Positions 1 to 12,400 of a stretch of 64,000 bases of DNA are shown here, in pieces. Below the pieces are notes generated by a model. It saw nothing but the letters and a program-made list of their open reading frames with translations, was not told the origin of the DNA and ran no database searches. Position 1 is the first letter of the stretch; each line of letters opens with the position of its first letter. This DNA comes from Chamaea fasciata (lineage: Eukaryota; Chordata; Aves; Passeriformes; Sylviidae): positions 45,652,144 to 45,716,143 of the forward strand of contig JARCOQ010000003.1 of NCBI GenBank assembly GCA_029207755.1, given 5' to 3'. A program made the translations under genes and the position numbers.

Positions 1-3000
1 AGGCACCATGTTGTTTACTGGATTTCTCAGCACAAAACTGCAACCAAAAGGCGTGTCATATTCTTGCAAATAGGACAAATTTGAATATGGTTTTCTTTGA
101 CTATGAAATTACTTCACGGAATTTGGGGACCGTTATGGTTGCTTTAGAACATGGTATATGAAACATTTGGAATTTGTTATCCAGCAGTAAGCTGTCTTTG
201 CAAACATTCCTCTGAACAGGTTCACTCTTCAACTGTTATGTGGTAAGCTGAATGAGTCTGAATAATTTCTTTTCCAGTAAGAGACATATGATGCATTTCC
301 TATATATGAGCAGTTCCTGGAAGAAAAAAATAGGAGATGTCTAAAAGCCAAAATGGGAAAACCAAGGAAAGTTCTGTAGGGCTGATGTAGTTTCCATCTA
401 TGACTCTGCTGAACCTGTGGTTTTTGAATCACAGAAGCAGGTGTCCATCCTAACCTTTGTAAGAGTTTTGATTTTTGTCTTCCCCAATGCTCTCAAGAGT
501 GAACTTGGGAAGAAGGGCCAAAGTGGAAAGATGATTTGGTACGTGCAGATCTTATGAAATAACTGCACCAGGGACAGAGGAAAGTGCGACAAAGCAGTTC
601 TGTTATTTATTTCATCATACACTCCTTTTTCTTTTGTTTCCCTACTTTTTAATCATACTTGCTAAAGAAAAGTTAGACTTTCCACTTCAAATTTGGAAAG
701 TCTTTAAAAAGAAAAAAAGAAATATTACTCACTGTCTTGTATGTAAACTATGGCTTATTTGAAACACACTCAGTTAAGAGTCCAATGTTTTTAAAGATAA
801 GTGTTCTTTTTGTGACTTGCAATAAAAGATGATTTAAATCTAGATCAGACCTGACCTGGAACATACTCTTGTCTGCTGAAGGCCTAAGTGTGATTCTGTG
901 TCTCAAACTCAGCTGTGGCATTTCTATGTCTGCATTATCCCTGAAGAGGGTAGATACTGAGACACTTATTAATAAATAACCCAAGAATAAAAGGAAGACA
1001 TTATAGGCAAAAATCAAACCTTAATTAAATTATGACACTTCAATTTGCAGTCACAGTATGGCATACTAGTCAAGTGCACAAAACCCAAATATTTAAAATA
1101 TAATAAAGCTGTATTAATATCACCTATGTGTGCTATTCCAAATAATTTTATAATATATTTCTGCTTGTGACAAGCATGCTAGATTCTTTATTGATAAAAT
1201 CAATCCAAAGAATAAAAGAATGCTAAAAGCAATTAAACAAACTTAGTGCTTGTTGAGAACAATTTGATGTTAAAGCTTTTAAGGGTATCTCACTTTTTTA
1301 TACTGCTTGAAAAAGTTGAAACACATAAATTTCTACAAGTTCAGAGCTGTTTAAAAATGTGCTTGTCTGATGGAGAGGATTTATGGAGAACAAGCAAGGG
1401 AAACAAAAAGTCTTTCAGACACTTAATTAACTGCTACTCTTATAAATGTGTACTATTGCAGTAAAACACTTTTATGTAGCTAGAAGGTACTTTAAATTCA
1501 GGTTCTAGTCAGCTGGAAGGAAACAAAAATTAGTACTACAGTATTACAATGCTCTGTTGAGAACCTAAAGGACGATATGAAACCTAAAGTAATTAATGTT
1601 CTGCATGAAAAAAAAATACTTTTCAGTCAATGCAATATTTGATATCAATTTAAGGAACTGATAGAAGTATCTTTCACAGAACAAATGACATTTCTGATGG
1701 GCATATCTGATGCTTAAATGTATTGCTAGACTTACAATGACAGGCAGCCTGAAGGTCAGAAATACTCAATTCTTGCTCTGTCAGCAAAATTTTCAAGTGT
1801 TTTTGGCTGTAGCCTTGTAGGAGGCTCATTCTTTACAGATGATGATTATTTTTTTCTGTAAGAACATAAGAGAGTTCAGAAAGCTTGGGAATACATCAGC
1901 TGGGGAGTGAAAATCTCACCTGTTTTCCTTAAAAAGAAAATAAACGAAGAAAATAAGGTGATTATTCAGTTGCTTAAATTAAGCAGACTTAAGCCAGAGG
2001 AAAAGTGGAACAAAACCAGGCAAGAATATTCAAAGAACTATTGGTATTTCTTAATGTCTCCTAGATATTTACTGTGAATTTTCTCTTTGTTAGGAATTTA
2101 TCTTATGCCAAATAAGGCAATTTTTCTTCATTTGACAGCAAGTTTCTGTAAAGTTTTATGGCTTCAATCCATACAGATACTTTTTTTATGTCCTTGCCCT
2201 CCTGAAATGAGTATGAAAGCAATCCATCTTTTTTTTTTTTTTTTCTTGAAATTCAAAGATAATTTCTCCATTTCAAAAGGATTATAGGAAAAGAATAAAA
2301 CACACTAACTTGCTTTATTTTCCTGTTCCTCATACAAACCTCTTTGGTCAGCAGTCAGAGCTATCTTGAAGTTCTGCAGAAATATAGATGATATTTAATT
2401 TTCCCATCTTGGACTCCTTTCAGTTTGCTATCTGTAAAGTAGTGACAGGACAGCTGAGAGAAATAAGTGGGAGCAAAATGGGTAGCCAAGAAGGCTGTAA
2501 GGGAGAGGTGAGAAGAGTAAAAGGTTTACTGGCCACCCTGCTTTTTGTGCTTCCTATAAAATTTTAGAAAGACATTGGCAAGGCTTAGAAGCTGCAGAGG
2601 GAAAATTTTCTTTTCCCTTTATTATGTTGTTGCTCCTCTTACACATTTCTCAAGTATGAGACCTCCTTCACTCTTGTAACCGCCTTTCGCTATTCCTCAT
2701 TTTCATTAAGTAGAGGACTCCTCCAACTCTTCATAAATCAGTTACTCAGACTTGTGTGCCTCATTAATAAATCTCAGAAGTGAGGACAATTCTGGGAACT
2801 TGTTGGACTGGATCAGCTCCTAGGATGCACTAACCTCTGCTGGTTTAGAGAACCATCTAGCATATCCTTTTTTGAATGCATACTACAGTCAGAACTGTGA
2901 CATTTTAAGGATGAAGTAGGCTCTTGTTCAAGACCTCTGTACAAAGAAGGAAGTTTTAATTCTGCAGCTTAGATCTCGTGGCACTACTGTACCGAATCTG

Positions 3001-4280
3001 AAGCTGCAGGCAAGAACACTACTGAGAGTTTCTGCCAAATATGGAAATAAGTTATCACACATAAAGACAGCATTTAGATATATTGCTGGGACTGCATCAG
3101 AGCATGGTATCTTAGTCTGAGTTATTGATGCAAATATAAAAGGAAAGAAGAAAGTTTCATAACTCTTTCATATACCCTTCAACATTGGTAATAATGCATT
3201 TCCTTAGTGAGTTTGTTTCATTCTTGTCCAACATAACACATGACTGTAATACTTATGAAAATTTAAATGGCAGTCTTTCAGCTGGTGTCTGACTGTCTGT
3301 ATGAGGGATCATAAAGCTGCTTCTGCATTAATTTATGGGCTTTTGCATTTTTTTAAATTATTTTTTTAAATGCTAAGTCATCCAGGTTTGACTGTTAACA
3401 TCAATGAAAAGAAGAATGACATGATGTACATAATGCCTCAGAATTTTGCTACTGAATTTAGTATAATTAGACCTAAATTCCTCTCTTTATCTTCATTAGT
3501 CTTCATTTCATTTAAAAAGAGCTCAGAAAGGCATTTACCAAAGAAAGAATTAAAAGATAATTTAGAGACCCTCTAGAAATCCTAACCCTCTAGAAAATCA
3601 TCTTGACATAAAATATGTAACTTTTTGCACATCCTGACCAAGAAGCTGCAGGTTTTTTTTAAACAAAATCTTCACTGAACAAAATCTCAGCCAAAAATAT
3701 TAATATTTCTTTAAAAACACATTAATTCTTGTTATATATAAAAACTAATGATTCATATGTTGCTTCCTAAATTTAAAAAATACGTAAAAATGCCATTCAT
3801 CTGTGTGAGTAAATTACTCAACTTGCCTATTTTTTTTGATTATTAATTTTCTTTAATAATTATCATTTAGGTTAAATTCTGCAGACTCCCATCGACAATT
3901 CAAAATCTTTTTCATGTACTAATAAAATCCCTTAATATTCCTTTCCCACAGAAATAGCATGATATTATTCAACAGCTTTAGGCAAAGATGACAGAAGCAT
4001 TCAGGATGCTTTATGGAAAAAAAACAAGAGTTGTAATATGTCAAAACTTTAGTACTTTGGTAATAGAGAAGCTTAACAATTATTTGTTACAAAGAGAATA
4101 TTTGATACCTAAAAAAAGTCAAAGCTCACATGCCATGTCTTGCGTCTCCCAACAAGAAATGCCAAATGACTGTTGGATTATTTGATTCCTCAGTGTCTTT
4201 TAACAATAATTGTGTATTTTATGTTTCTGTCTTTTACCAGATAATTGTATACGAAATTCCTTTCAACATTTTAAAGGCAT
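1..4280. other. Unique AT-rich noncoding DNA, no gene recognised
   Basis: No coding region, known repeat family or RNA gene is recognisable. All open frames here are short (89 codons or fewer), lack a recognisable domain and start at arbitrary ATGs. The only distinct low-complexity element is a run of 16 T at 2229-2244. Base composition resembles bird intergenic or intronic DNA. Confidence 0.6.
2229..2244. repeat. Poly-T run (T16)
   Basis: Sixteen uninterrupted T residues in AT-rich sequence. A mononucleotide repeat, likely length-polymorphic. There is no sign that it is the tail of a retroposed transcript on the minus strand. Confidence 0.9.
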
Positions 4281-4920
4281 CACACATTAGATAATTTGCA
4301 AGTAAAATGGCTGCCAAACATTTGTTATGCAAACACAGTTGGTTAGGTTTTCCATAATGTTTTCTTTCAAGCATGTTCGATTTCTCTCACTGGGAATCAA
4401 ATGCAGTGGGTTTTATGCATTCCTAGTGACAATTAGTACAAACAGCTCTGGACTGCAGGGGAAATGCAATAATAGCTTTAAGTCATTTACGTCTTCTGTC
4501 ATTTATCAAAAAGCCCTTGGACTTCAAAATGCTTTCCTTTGCATTGGCACTTAAATGCATCATTTTTATAGCTAGAAAAAAATTTGAAAAACTAAAACAA
4601 TTATGTAAAGTTCTTTAAGTTCCAGCAAGTGCAGCAAGCAGATTTCAGTGCCAGTTTTCTGCTTTCAAATTCATAATTTGAGCTGTGTGATCTGTTTGAG
4701 GAGCTCTGCAATATCAAATTGTTACTGTGTGATGCAATGAAAATGAACCAAAGGGGAATGCTGAGGATAAACAGCACACCTCAATTTCTCAAAATGACAC
4801 GTTTGGAGAAAGCAAATGCAAATATTGTTCAAAACCAGCACCAGCTTTAAGATCCCCTTTTCAGCCACATTTCTGGCCTTGTTCTCCACAGGAATGGCTT
4901 CCTTCTTCCAACACATCATT
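4281..4920. other. Candidate conserved noncoding block (enhancer-like)
   Basis: Low-repeat sequence with many short motifs common in vertebrate developmental enhancers. They include an octamer-like TTATGCAAAC near 4326, TTTGCAT near 4538, CAATTAG near 4430 and GCAAATGCAAAT near 4811. No transposon family is recognised and no convincing splice structure frames the open reading frames. The call rests on motif texture only. Conservation cannot be seen from one sequence, so this is a candidate and not an annotation of function. Confidence 0.2.
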
Positions 4921-5439
4921 TATTAGTCGCCTTCATTTGCTGTTCTTGACACTTCACTTTGCCCATGTTGAGTGATTGGTTTATTCCGCTGGCTTAAATG
5001 AAGGTCTAGCCAGGTTAGCAAATACCTAAACATGGCCATGCTTCACTCAGAGATTATTTTTTTCCTCTGCATTTGTGATCAGTCTTCACACTGTCTTGGA
5101 AGTCCCAGCCCAAAGGCTTCCAAGGGATCAACCCGTGTCTCTTGTAGGAGATGCAGGATCAGAAGCAGGGCTCTCCTATTTTCCTTCTACTGACTCACTG
5201 CTCTGTCTCAGGCTCTTGCATCCTTCTCTGGGAAATCTGTGTCTCTCATCAGCACCCAAGAAGCACAAGATAATTCTACCAAGCTGAAGTACTGTGTCAG
5301 GAGGGGAGGGAAGAGCTTGTTGCATAACAAAATGCTTAACAAAAGAGTCCAGGGATGTTTTGACAGTTGTGCCTCTATGCTTCTTTATGGGCTTGCAGAT
5401 GAGCTTTTATCACATAACCTATCAGGAATGACATCAACC
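4921..5439. other. Unique sequence, nothing recognised
   Basis: Slightly more GC than the surroundings around 5075-5300. Two overlapping plus-strand open frames of about 70 codons show no domain, and no repeat family is recognised. Confidence 0.5.
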
Positions 5440-5790
5440 ATGAATTTTATTCCATAAAATGATGAATTCTTATTAGTCAAAAGAGTAAGGAACATTGCTA
5501 TGCAGGTGCATTTCCTATTGTTTCCTGCCTTGCTGAAATTAATTTCCATGCTTACACTGCCCTCACTGAACTTTAAACATGCAAAAATTAACTTTTCATC
5601 TGGTGCTACTCTGTGCCAAGAACAGGAGGACTGTTTTAGTAGATAAGTAATGGATTCCTCAGCAATGAGCACTAATGCCTGCGAACACATGAAGAAATTA
5701 GGTTTAATTAGCACTGTGTACAAGTCATTGCCATTTTTAAGCTGTGTAAAAGATACATCTTTAATAATTAGTTTATGCACTAATAGTCTA
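5440..5790. other. Candidate conserved noncoding block overlapping a 169-codon minus-strand open frame
   Basis: The stretch is rich in TAATTA/ATTAG core motifs (for example TTTAATTAGCA near 5703 and TTAATAATTAG near 5761) and in ATGCAAA/TGCAT octamer-like motifs, which is typical of homeodomain- and POU-bound enhancers. A minus-strand frame at 5385-5894 is open for 169 codons. Its product has no recognisable domain, signal peptide or repeat and no convincing splice boundaries. The long frame may be chance, or a by-product of constrained noncoding sequence. Calling it regulatory is inference. Confidence 0.25.
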
Positions 5791-6823
5791 GTGGTGTCTC
5801 TGTGGGTGTTGTGAGGGCTGGCAGAAGAGCACTCTGCTCCTGGTATATTGGCCAGGGTGCAAATTTTCCTGGGTTGTCCTGGGTCAGAGAACATGGAATA
5901 GACTTAAAGTGCTGTGTATCACTAAGCCAGATATTTGGGTATAGATTCTTTCCTCCCCTTGATGGACACCAGGCACTGAAAAATTCTGTAAAACCATATG
6001 TGTGGGCTCCCCTTTTGAAATGCTTGTCATGGCACTGTCCCAGGTAGCCACACTGATGCCCTGAGGGTAGCAGAGAAGAGTGTGAAAGGGAGAAATAGTG
6101 ATATTCTGACTCGAGTTCAGTAAGGCAAAAAAGCCACTGTGACTTAAAACAATTCTTTTCCCCAAGTAGCTTGCTTTCCTCCTCACCACCTGTTAGGGAT
6201 ATTTTGGATAGTAAAGCAGAAGCAGATGTATTAGTGTGCCTTGCTCACTGCAGTTCAGCCTGTTGTACTGTTGTGATTACAGCCTTGCTTGTGGTTAAAA
6301 ACCACCAGGCAACTGCTTATATATTTTCATATTTTCTGTCACTGTTTTGTCAGGGGTGCTTGGCAGGAATGTGGTGTGGACAGATGGGACAGCAACCTCC
6401 TGAATTTCCCTGTCTAAATTCACAGCGCCCCATGACTGTGATTACTAATGAAATACATGGCTTGAGATCACTCCGAAGTTCAAAACACCCTGTGCAGAAT
6501 GCAGCTGATTATTTTTCCATCTCCTGCTTCTACTGGCAGTCATCAATATGTGTTGCAACAAGATATAAATTGCTTACTTTTCTAAACTGTTTGATTTAAA
6601 CTACTCTGCACAAAGGAAGTCTAACTGGTGTATTTCTCATAGATGCATGTCCTAATTTTTCTGTAATTTTATCTTGTTGATTGTCAAATTCAAGAACTTC
6701 CTTCAGTACACAGTTTGATGGGGCCAACACAGAGGTCTGTTTTTGCAATGGTAGGTTTAAGATAAGAGATAAAAAACCAAGATCATATGTCAGAGATAGA
6801 ATTAGAGTAGGATTCTGGAGTCT
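5791..6823. other. Unique sequence, nothing recognised
   Basis: A moderately GC-richer kilobase with several open frames on both strands (up to 142 codons on plus at 6171-6599). None shows a recognisable protein family. No LTR, CR1 or SINE motif was found. Confidence 0.5.
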
Positions 6824-6860
6824 GTTTGTTTGTTTGTTTGTTTGTTTGTTTGTCTGTTTG
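6824..6860. repeat. (GTTT)n microsatellite
   Basis: About nine GTTT units with one GTCT interruption near the right end. This repeat produces the Leu/Cys/Val-rich run and, on the other strand, the Gln/Thr/Asn/Lys-rich run seen in overlapping open frames, so those frames are artefacts. Confidence 0.9.
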
Positions 6861-7183
6861 TGCTTTGTTCTTTGGTCTTGGTTTTTGATTTTTTTTGGTA
6901 GTTGGACATTACAAAAATAAATTATAGAAGCAGAAGACATGAAAAAAACAGAAACTGTCAATGAAAATGATGGCAAGACAGAGGAGGATTTCTAAAGGCT
7001 GTGCCAAAGAAACAGTTGGAGAGAGAAGAAGGGAATGAAAATCAGAAGATAGTGTCATGAGCACCAACAGAGAATATTATTTTAAGAAAAAGTGTTTCTG
7101 GTAGTACTAAGACAACTGACAGGTCCAGATGGATGAAACTGTTCAGGTTCTGTGGTTTGGTGAAGAGGAATCCATGCAGACTT

Positions 7184-7236
7184 AAAAAAAAAAAAAAACA
7201 AAACAAACAAACAAAAAAAAAACAACAAGAAAAAAC
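7184..7236. repeat. A-rich / (CAAA)n low-complexity tract
   Basis: Fifteen A residues followed by CAAAA/CAAAC units and a second A run. It resembles a poly-A-derived simple repeat. No retroposed gene or SINE body could be identified upstream on the plus strand. Confidence 0.85.
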
Positions 7237-8146
7237 CGGCTTCTGATGATTATGGACTGTATTGGAAAGCGCCTAAAATGAAATTGGAAATTAAAGTCTC
7301 CAGGGAAATCAATTCAAGCAAATTTACAGCTATGAGAAAAAAGGTGGAATGACAGCTATAGATAAACTGGATCTGTACTAATATGGGTTATTAAAAAGGG
7401 TGAAAAATACCCTGTGATGAGGTAAAGACCAGAAGGTATTCAGTGCAGGGATGCAGGAATGGGTTAACCTGTGGTAATGCAAGCTGTTCTTGTCATAAAA
7501 TCTATGACCACTGTGAAATAGTCCTTGGAGCAAGACCCTCAGAGTGAAAAATTAGCCCATAAATTAATGAGGGAAATACGTATCAGATTTCTAAATATGT
7601 GTTAGTTGGCTTCTTTTTTTCTTCTATGTAGCCTGTTTGTCTGTGAGAGATTATCACAGTTTTTTATACAGATTATCTCCTGGTTTACATTTGGAGCCAG
7701 GTGTGTTTCTTCATGCATCCATACATAGAGAAGTTAGATAGAGAAAGAGAAAAAAGGGTGCAAGGGAGATCAGGGGAGCAGCTGGGTCTCTGAGGCAAAC
7801 AGGAAGGTGAGAAGATTTAGGGCATTTCTGTGTCTGTGAAAAGAGGGGGAAAAAAAAAAAAAGAAAGAAAAGAAAGAAGCCAAGCTGAGGAGACATAAAA
7901 ATGCCCAGATAATATTGGGAATGTGCTTTGCAAAAGCAGTGGTGAGGACAGGGAAGATGAGTCAGTCCAAGGCAGCAGATGTGCAGGAACTGCTGTGTGT
8001 TGCCCTGCCCAGCTGGGAGAGCTGTGCAACCCAGGCATCAGCAGGACTGTGAGTAATGGAGTGTGTGCTAGAAGCAGGCTAGTGCAGGATTTCAAATTCT
8101 GATAGTCTAAATTGTTAGGATTTTATATTGATGTTTATATGCATAC
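7237..8146. other. Unique sequence with one purine-rich patch, no gene
   Basis: Nothing recognisable apart from the purine-rich stretch at 7841-7878 (GGGGG, A13, then GAAA units). Minus-strand open frames across the purine patch read as Phe/Ser/Leu-rich low-complexity peptides and are artefacts of it. Confidence 0.5.
7841..7878. repeat. Purine-rich A/GAAA low-complexity tract
   Basis: Homopurine stretch made of GGGGG, a 13-A run and several GAAA units. Confidence 0.8.
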
Positions 8147-8193
8147 ATTATTATTATTATTATTATTGTTGTTGTTGTTGTTGTTGTTGTTGT
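8147..8193. repeat. Compound (ATT)n-(GTT)n microsatellite
   Basis: About seven ATT units switch abruptly at 8168 to about eight GTT units with no intervening base. The switch suggests that one A-to-G change was spread along the array by slippage, or that two trinucleotide arrays expanded side by side. Confidence 0.95.
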
Positions 8194-8494
8194 AATACAC
8201 ACTGCATTGAGAAACTGTAAATTTCAGTAAATCTCAGTTCCAACTTTAGAAAATTAAAGGTAAAAAACAGTCATGTTGAAAAAGTAGTAAAAAATTGGCA
8301 ATAAACCTTCCTTGACCTTCTGACCATATGTCACAGGTCATGTTTAAAATACAAAACCATCTACAGCAGGTAGACTCAGACCTCTTCTTCTGTGTCTGCA
8401 GGGTCAAGACAGAACCAGCACATGTATTTAAGTGTGAATTAAGAAGTAAAAGTTAAAAGTCTGTATTTCTTTTCACTGTATTAATTAGAATAGT
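8194..8494. other. Unique sequence, nothing recognised
   Basis: AT-rich spacer between the microsatellite and the first CR1 fragment. No gene or repeat seen. Confidence 0.5.
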
Positions 8495-9007
8495 TGATGA
8501 GACTGCATCTCCAATCCTGTGTCCAGTTTTTGGTTCCCCGCTACAAGAAGGACATCGAGGTGCTGGAATGTGCCCAGAGAAGGGCAGCAGAGCTGGGGAA
8601 GGGTTTGGAGCACAGGTTTGATGAGGAGTGACTGAGGAATCTGGGCTTGTTTAACCTGAAGTAAAAGAGGCTCAGGGGTGACCTTATGGCTCCCAACAAC
8701 CTCCTGTAAGGAGACTGTAGTCATGTGGGTGTCAGTCTCTTTGCCCAAGTAACAAGTGACAGGATGAGAGAAAGTGGCCTCAAGTTGTACTAGGAGAGGT
8801 TTAGACTGGGTATTAGGAACTTTTTTTCACAGGAAAGGTTGTAAAGCATTGGAACAGACTGGCCAGGGAAATGATGGAGTCACCATCCCTGCAAGTATTC
8901 AAAACACATGTGGCTGTGGCACTTGAGGACATGGTTTGATGGTGAACATGGTACTTATGTTGTGGGTTGGACTTGATGGTTCCTTTCAAGCCTTAAAGAT
9001 TCTATGA
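8495..9007 (+). mobile_element. CR1 LINE fragment, 3' end (5'-truncated)
   Basis: The sequence follows the end of the avian CR1 consensus. It begins at GATGAGACTGCATCTCCAAT (the LEYC/QFW region of the reverse transcriptase ORF), continues through AAGAAGGACATCGAGG and GGGCTTGTTTAACCTGAAG to the ORF2 C-terminus, and finishes with the 3' UTR motif GGTTGGACTTGATGG and a terminal ATTCTATGA. The reading frame is broken by stops and indels. CR1 copies normally lack the 5' end because of incomplete target-primed reverse transcription, which fits this 0.5-kb piece. Its 3' end faces that of the next CR1, 56 bp away. Confidence 0.95.
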
Positions 9008-9063
9008 CATCAGAGTTCAGGAATCCATAGTTCACAAACATCAGCTGAAACTCATGATACCCT

Positions 9064-9465
9064 AGAATCATAGAATAAAAGAATCATAAAATGTTTAGGG
9101 TTGGAAGGACCTTAAAGATCATCTAGTTCCTACCCCTCTGCCATGGAAAGGGGTACCAATCACAAGTTCAGGTTTCTCAGAGCCCCATCCTGATCCTGAA
9201 CACTTTCATGGGTGGAACATCTACAGTTTCTCTGGGCAACCTTTTCCAGTGTGTCACCACCCTCTGAGTAAAGAATTTCTTCCTGACATCTAAACTAAAC
9301 CTGTCCTCTTTCAGTTTGAAAACATTGCCCCTTTTACAGTCACTATTTGCCTTCAAAAAGTCCTTTGCCCTCCTTTTTATAAGCCCGCTTAAGGTACTGG
9401 AAGGCCACAGTATTCCCCCCAGAGGCTTCTTTCCCCATGCTGAACAGAAGCTGACCAACCGTACC
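9064..9465 (-). mobile_element. CR1 LINE fragment, 3' end, minus strand
   Basis: On the plus strand it starts AGAATCATAGAATAAAAGAA, the complement of the CR1 terminal repeats, followed by GGTTGGAAGGACCTTAAAGA. On the minus strand an open frame ending at 9177 retains ORF2 C-terminal motifs: FKLKEDRFSLDVRKKFFTQR, then VVTHWKRLPRETVDVP. This frame is relatively well preserved, so the copy is younger or less decayed than its plus-strand neighbour. Similarity fades near 9450-9465, and the last 15-20 bp of the left-to-right extent are uncertain. Confidence 0.95.
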
Positions 9466-12400
9466 ACCTGAATATATATGTAATAAATCAGGGTCTGGGG
9501 AAGACAAGACATATGTGTTTAGACAGTTTTAAGTACTAGATGATAAAGGTATGGTTACTGTGATGTAATTAATGACTCTTTTGCAGACACATTCTTCCTG
9601 TGGTCCTGGTTGTTTCCAAATGCATGGGTAATGTAATATTTTTTTGCTTAATACATTACGTGAAAAAACTTCTGAAGCAAAACATTCCCTATTCTTCAGT
9701 GTTTTCCTGCTATTCTGTTACTTTCAGTAATATCTCTCATTTTTTCTTTTATTTATTGTCATCCCTAAAAGTAATTCAGTCCACATTCTGAAATAATCCC
9801 AGAGTGCTCAGTCATTTGGTTTTGCGACTGATTATATGACTCATAAAACAGGAATGTGCGTGAAGAGAAGATTTTTCAGAGCTCTTCAATTTGTGTAAAA
9901 TATTTTCTCGAAACTTACCAAAAATTAAAATTCTGTGTCCTGAACCTTTTGCATTTAGAAGTCTCCTTTAAAATACATTGAACACTTTGACTTGGTGAAA
10001 GTGACAGCAGTTTACTAAGGCCAGACCAACAAACATAGAAACATGCAAAACCAGGCCTAATAACTTCAAATTGCCCTTTTGCGTGTGCTCATTCATGTGC
10101 TCGACTTTCTTCTTAGAGCAAGCCCAATGTCAATGCAAAAAAAGCCAAAGCACTGATTTTCATTCAAGGAAAAAGCTAACACATGCCATGCCTAACAGGT
10201 ATCAAAGAGAGAGTCCAGGGGTTTTGGGTCATATTTCTGTGCTTGATTCCATTTAGATAACATTTTGGTTTAAATTAATTACTTGATTTATACCTTGCCA
10301 AATACTTGTTTTAGAGACCCAGCACGACATGACCTCAACATAGCAGAAATATCCCTTAATAATGTTTTCCTATCTATAAATAGCAAACACAAAACCAGCC
10401 TTCAGAATTCTGCTTCAATTCAGGCAACGGGTGAGAAAATGGTGAATTTGTATTTTGTGATTTTTTTGGCCCACTTACATCTTAAACCTTCCTGACTGCT
10501 TCACATTTCAGAAAAGCATAAGGGCCAGATCCATTTATCATAGCCTTCACTGCATGTCCCGATGGTAATCTGCATTTATAGAGCTCAGAGCATGACAGGC
10601 CATTTTGATAGCTAATACCAATGAAATAAAATATAAAAGTATCCAGCTCTCCCTCCTTCCTCCCTTTGGTCTTCTAATTCCACCTCCTACATGTATATGA
10701 AGAAAGAAAAGTGATGCAGGAGCTGGTTGTTTCCACACCCAATGCTGTATTTGACTGTCTTTATGTCTGTGCTTTCAATGACTGGATGAGCTTGAAAAAC
10801 GCTAAATTTTGGGAGTAAAATTCATATTTTGTCATGACTTACAAATAACGTATGCCCTTTGTAAATTAAAATCAGAATATTTCAGTGAGAATTTGGATTA
10901 CTAAATTTAGTTTCTGGTTAAATTAACTCACAAATTCATCCTGAAATTTGTTAACTCTATAAATTAATGATTTTGCACTTGTCCTCTTATGCATGGCAGT
11001 GCAAAGCAAGACTTGGACATTGTGTGATACTGTAATTAATCACTGTAGTTAATCTTTACTGCAAGAAAAAAAGAACTCATTTGATATTAAATATGCATCC
11101 TTAATCCTGATTTTTCTCAACTTTTGACTAGTTATTTTTTGCATGTTAGTAATATTCCTTTGTTAGAAAATACAATGCTCATGCATAGAAGAGATATTGG
11201 CATTCCATTGATTTCCTTGCAGAATATGATCTTTTAATGCAGGCTATAGGAGGAAACACTGGAGATACAATCACTAGAAAGTAAAACAAGAATGCAGTTT
11301 TGTTATTTTGAATGACATCCACAATGAGTTGGCTGTTAAAAACACAGTGAATAGTCCCATCCTTTTGACACAAAATATTCAGAAAGAAGCATTATAAAAA
11401 TAATTTTTCCAGCATTTATATATGCAAAATATCATAACTCCAGCCCAAGTTCCTGCCAGTCAAGCAAGAGAATGAAAAATACATTTAAGAAATACCATAT
11501 GTAAATTAAGCAGATTGTCAGTGCTTCTTAACAATGTGTTGAGAATAGCTGGAGCATTTGTTCCTGTATTTCTCACTGTATCGAAAGTCGGTTAAATGTG
11601 ACTGGAACTTCTTTCCAGGTGATTTACATGTCTTCCTGTTGGATGCTTCAAAGTGAGCATTGGACTACACATATTGCAAAAAATAGGGCAGATTTTCCTT
11701 AGTCAAAATCTATAAATTCTGAAAAGCCAGTTAAACTGAGAAACCTTATAATTATAGATGGTGTTGTTAGGAATAGGCTCAAACTATTCTCAAAAGAAAA
11801 TTTGAGTGGCTGATTGGATAGTCAAGGTCAGGGGCCATTTGGTTTTCCAAAATTGTAGCTATAATTACTGTGCTCCTCACCCTAGACTACTGTCTCTGGT
11901 AAGGATGCACATATGTTGGCTTATCATCTATAGCAGCTGCACCATAGATTAATTAGAGCAGTTTAAAATTTGCCCTTATGTGTGCTGGATTTTCATTAAA
12001 ATGTTGATATGATGAAAATTCCTTTTTGAGCCCGAACTTCTACCAAGCCAAGAGCTGTGGCTTCAAGAGAATCATACTCATATATATATATATCAAATAT
12101 TAGAATCATTTTTAAGGCTTATGAAACTGTATTAAATATACATCAATAAAAGGGATCTTTGAACTTAGGTGGTTAGAGATGGTACATAGTGTATAGCTAT
12201 GCAGATTTTTGAGGAATTTGAATATTACTTTATATAACTAACTTTACTAATTGTCGTCAGCCCAGTATATGTTTGGTATTAGAGACTTCAGGGAACTGGT
12301 TACTCCACCTGTGTCAATTCTAAACTAATGACTGTGCTGATTCTACCTATTTTATTCATACTTCTAACTGGCAAATAGTCTCATTTCCTTTCTGTCCTCC

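Noticed and set aside
6171..6599. 142-codon plus-strand frame
   Set aside because: No recognisable family, no splice context and only moderate length. Consistent with chance in a GC-richer patch.
6596..6976. 126-codon minus-strand frame with a Lys-Gln-Thr-Asn repeat
   Set aside because: The repeat is the (GTTT)n microsatellite read on the other strand. The remainder has no recognisable domain.
9177..9512. Minus-strand 111-codon frame with FKLKEDRFSLDVRKKFF
   Set aside because: This is the C-terminal remnant of CR1 ORF2 fused to flanking sequence, annotated as the mobile element and not as a gene.
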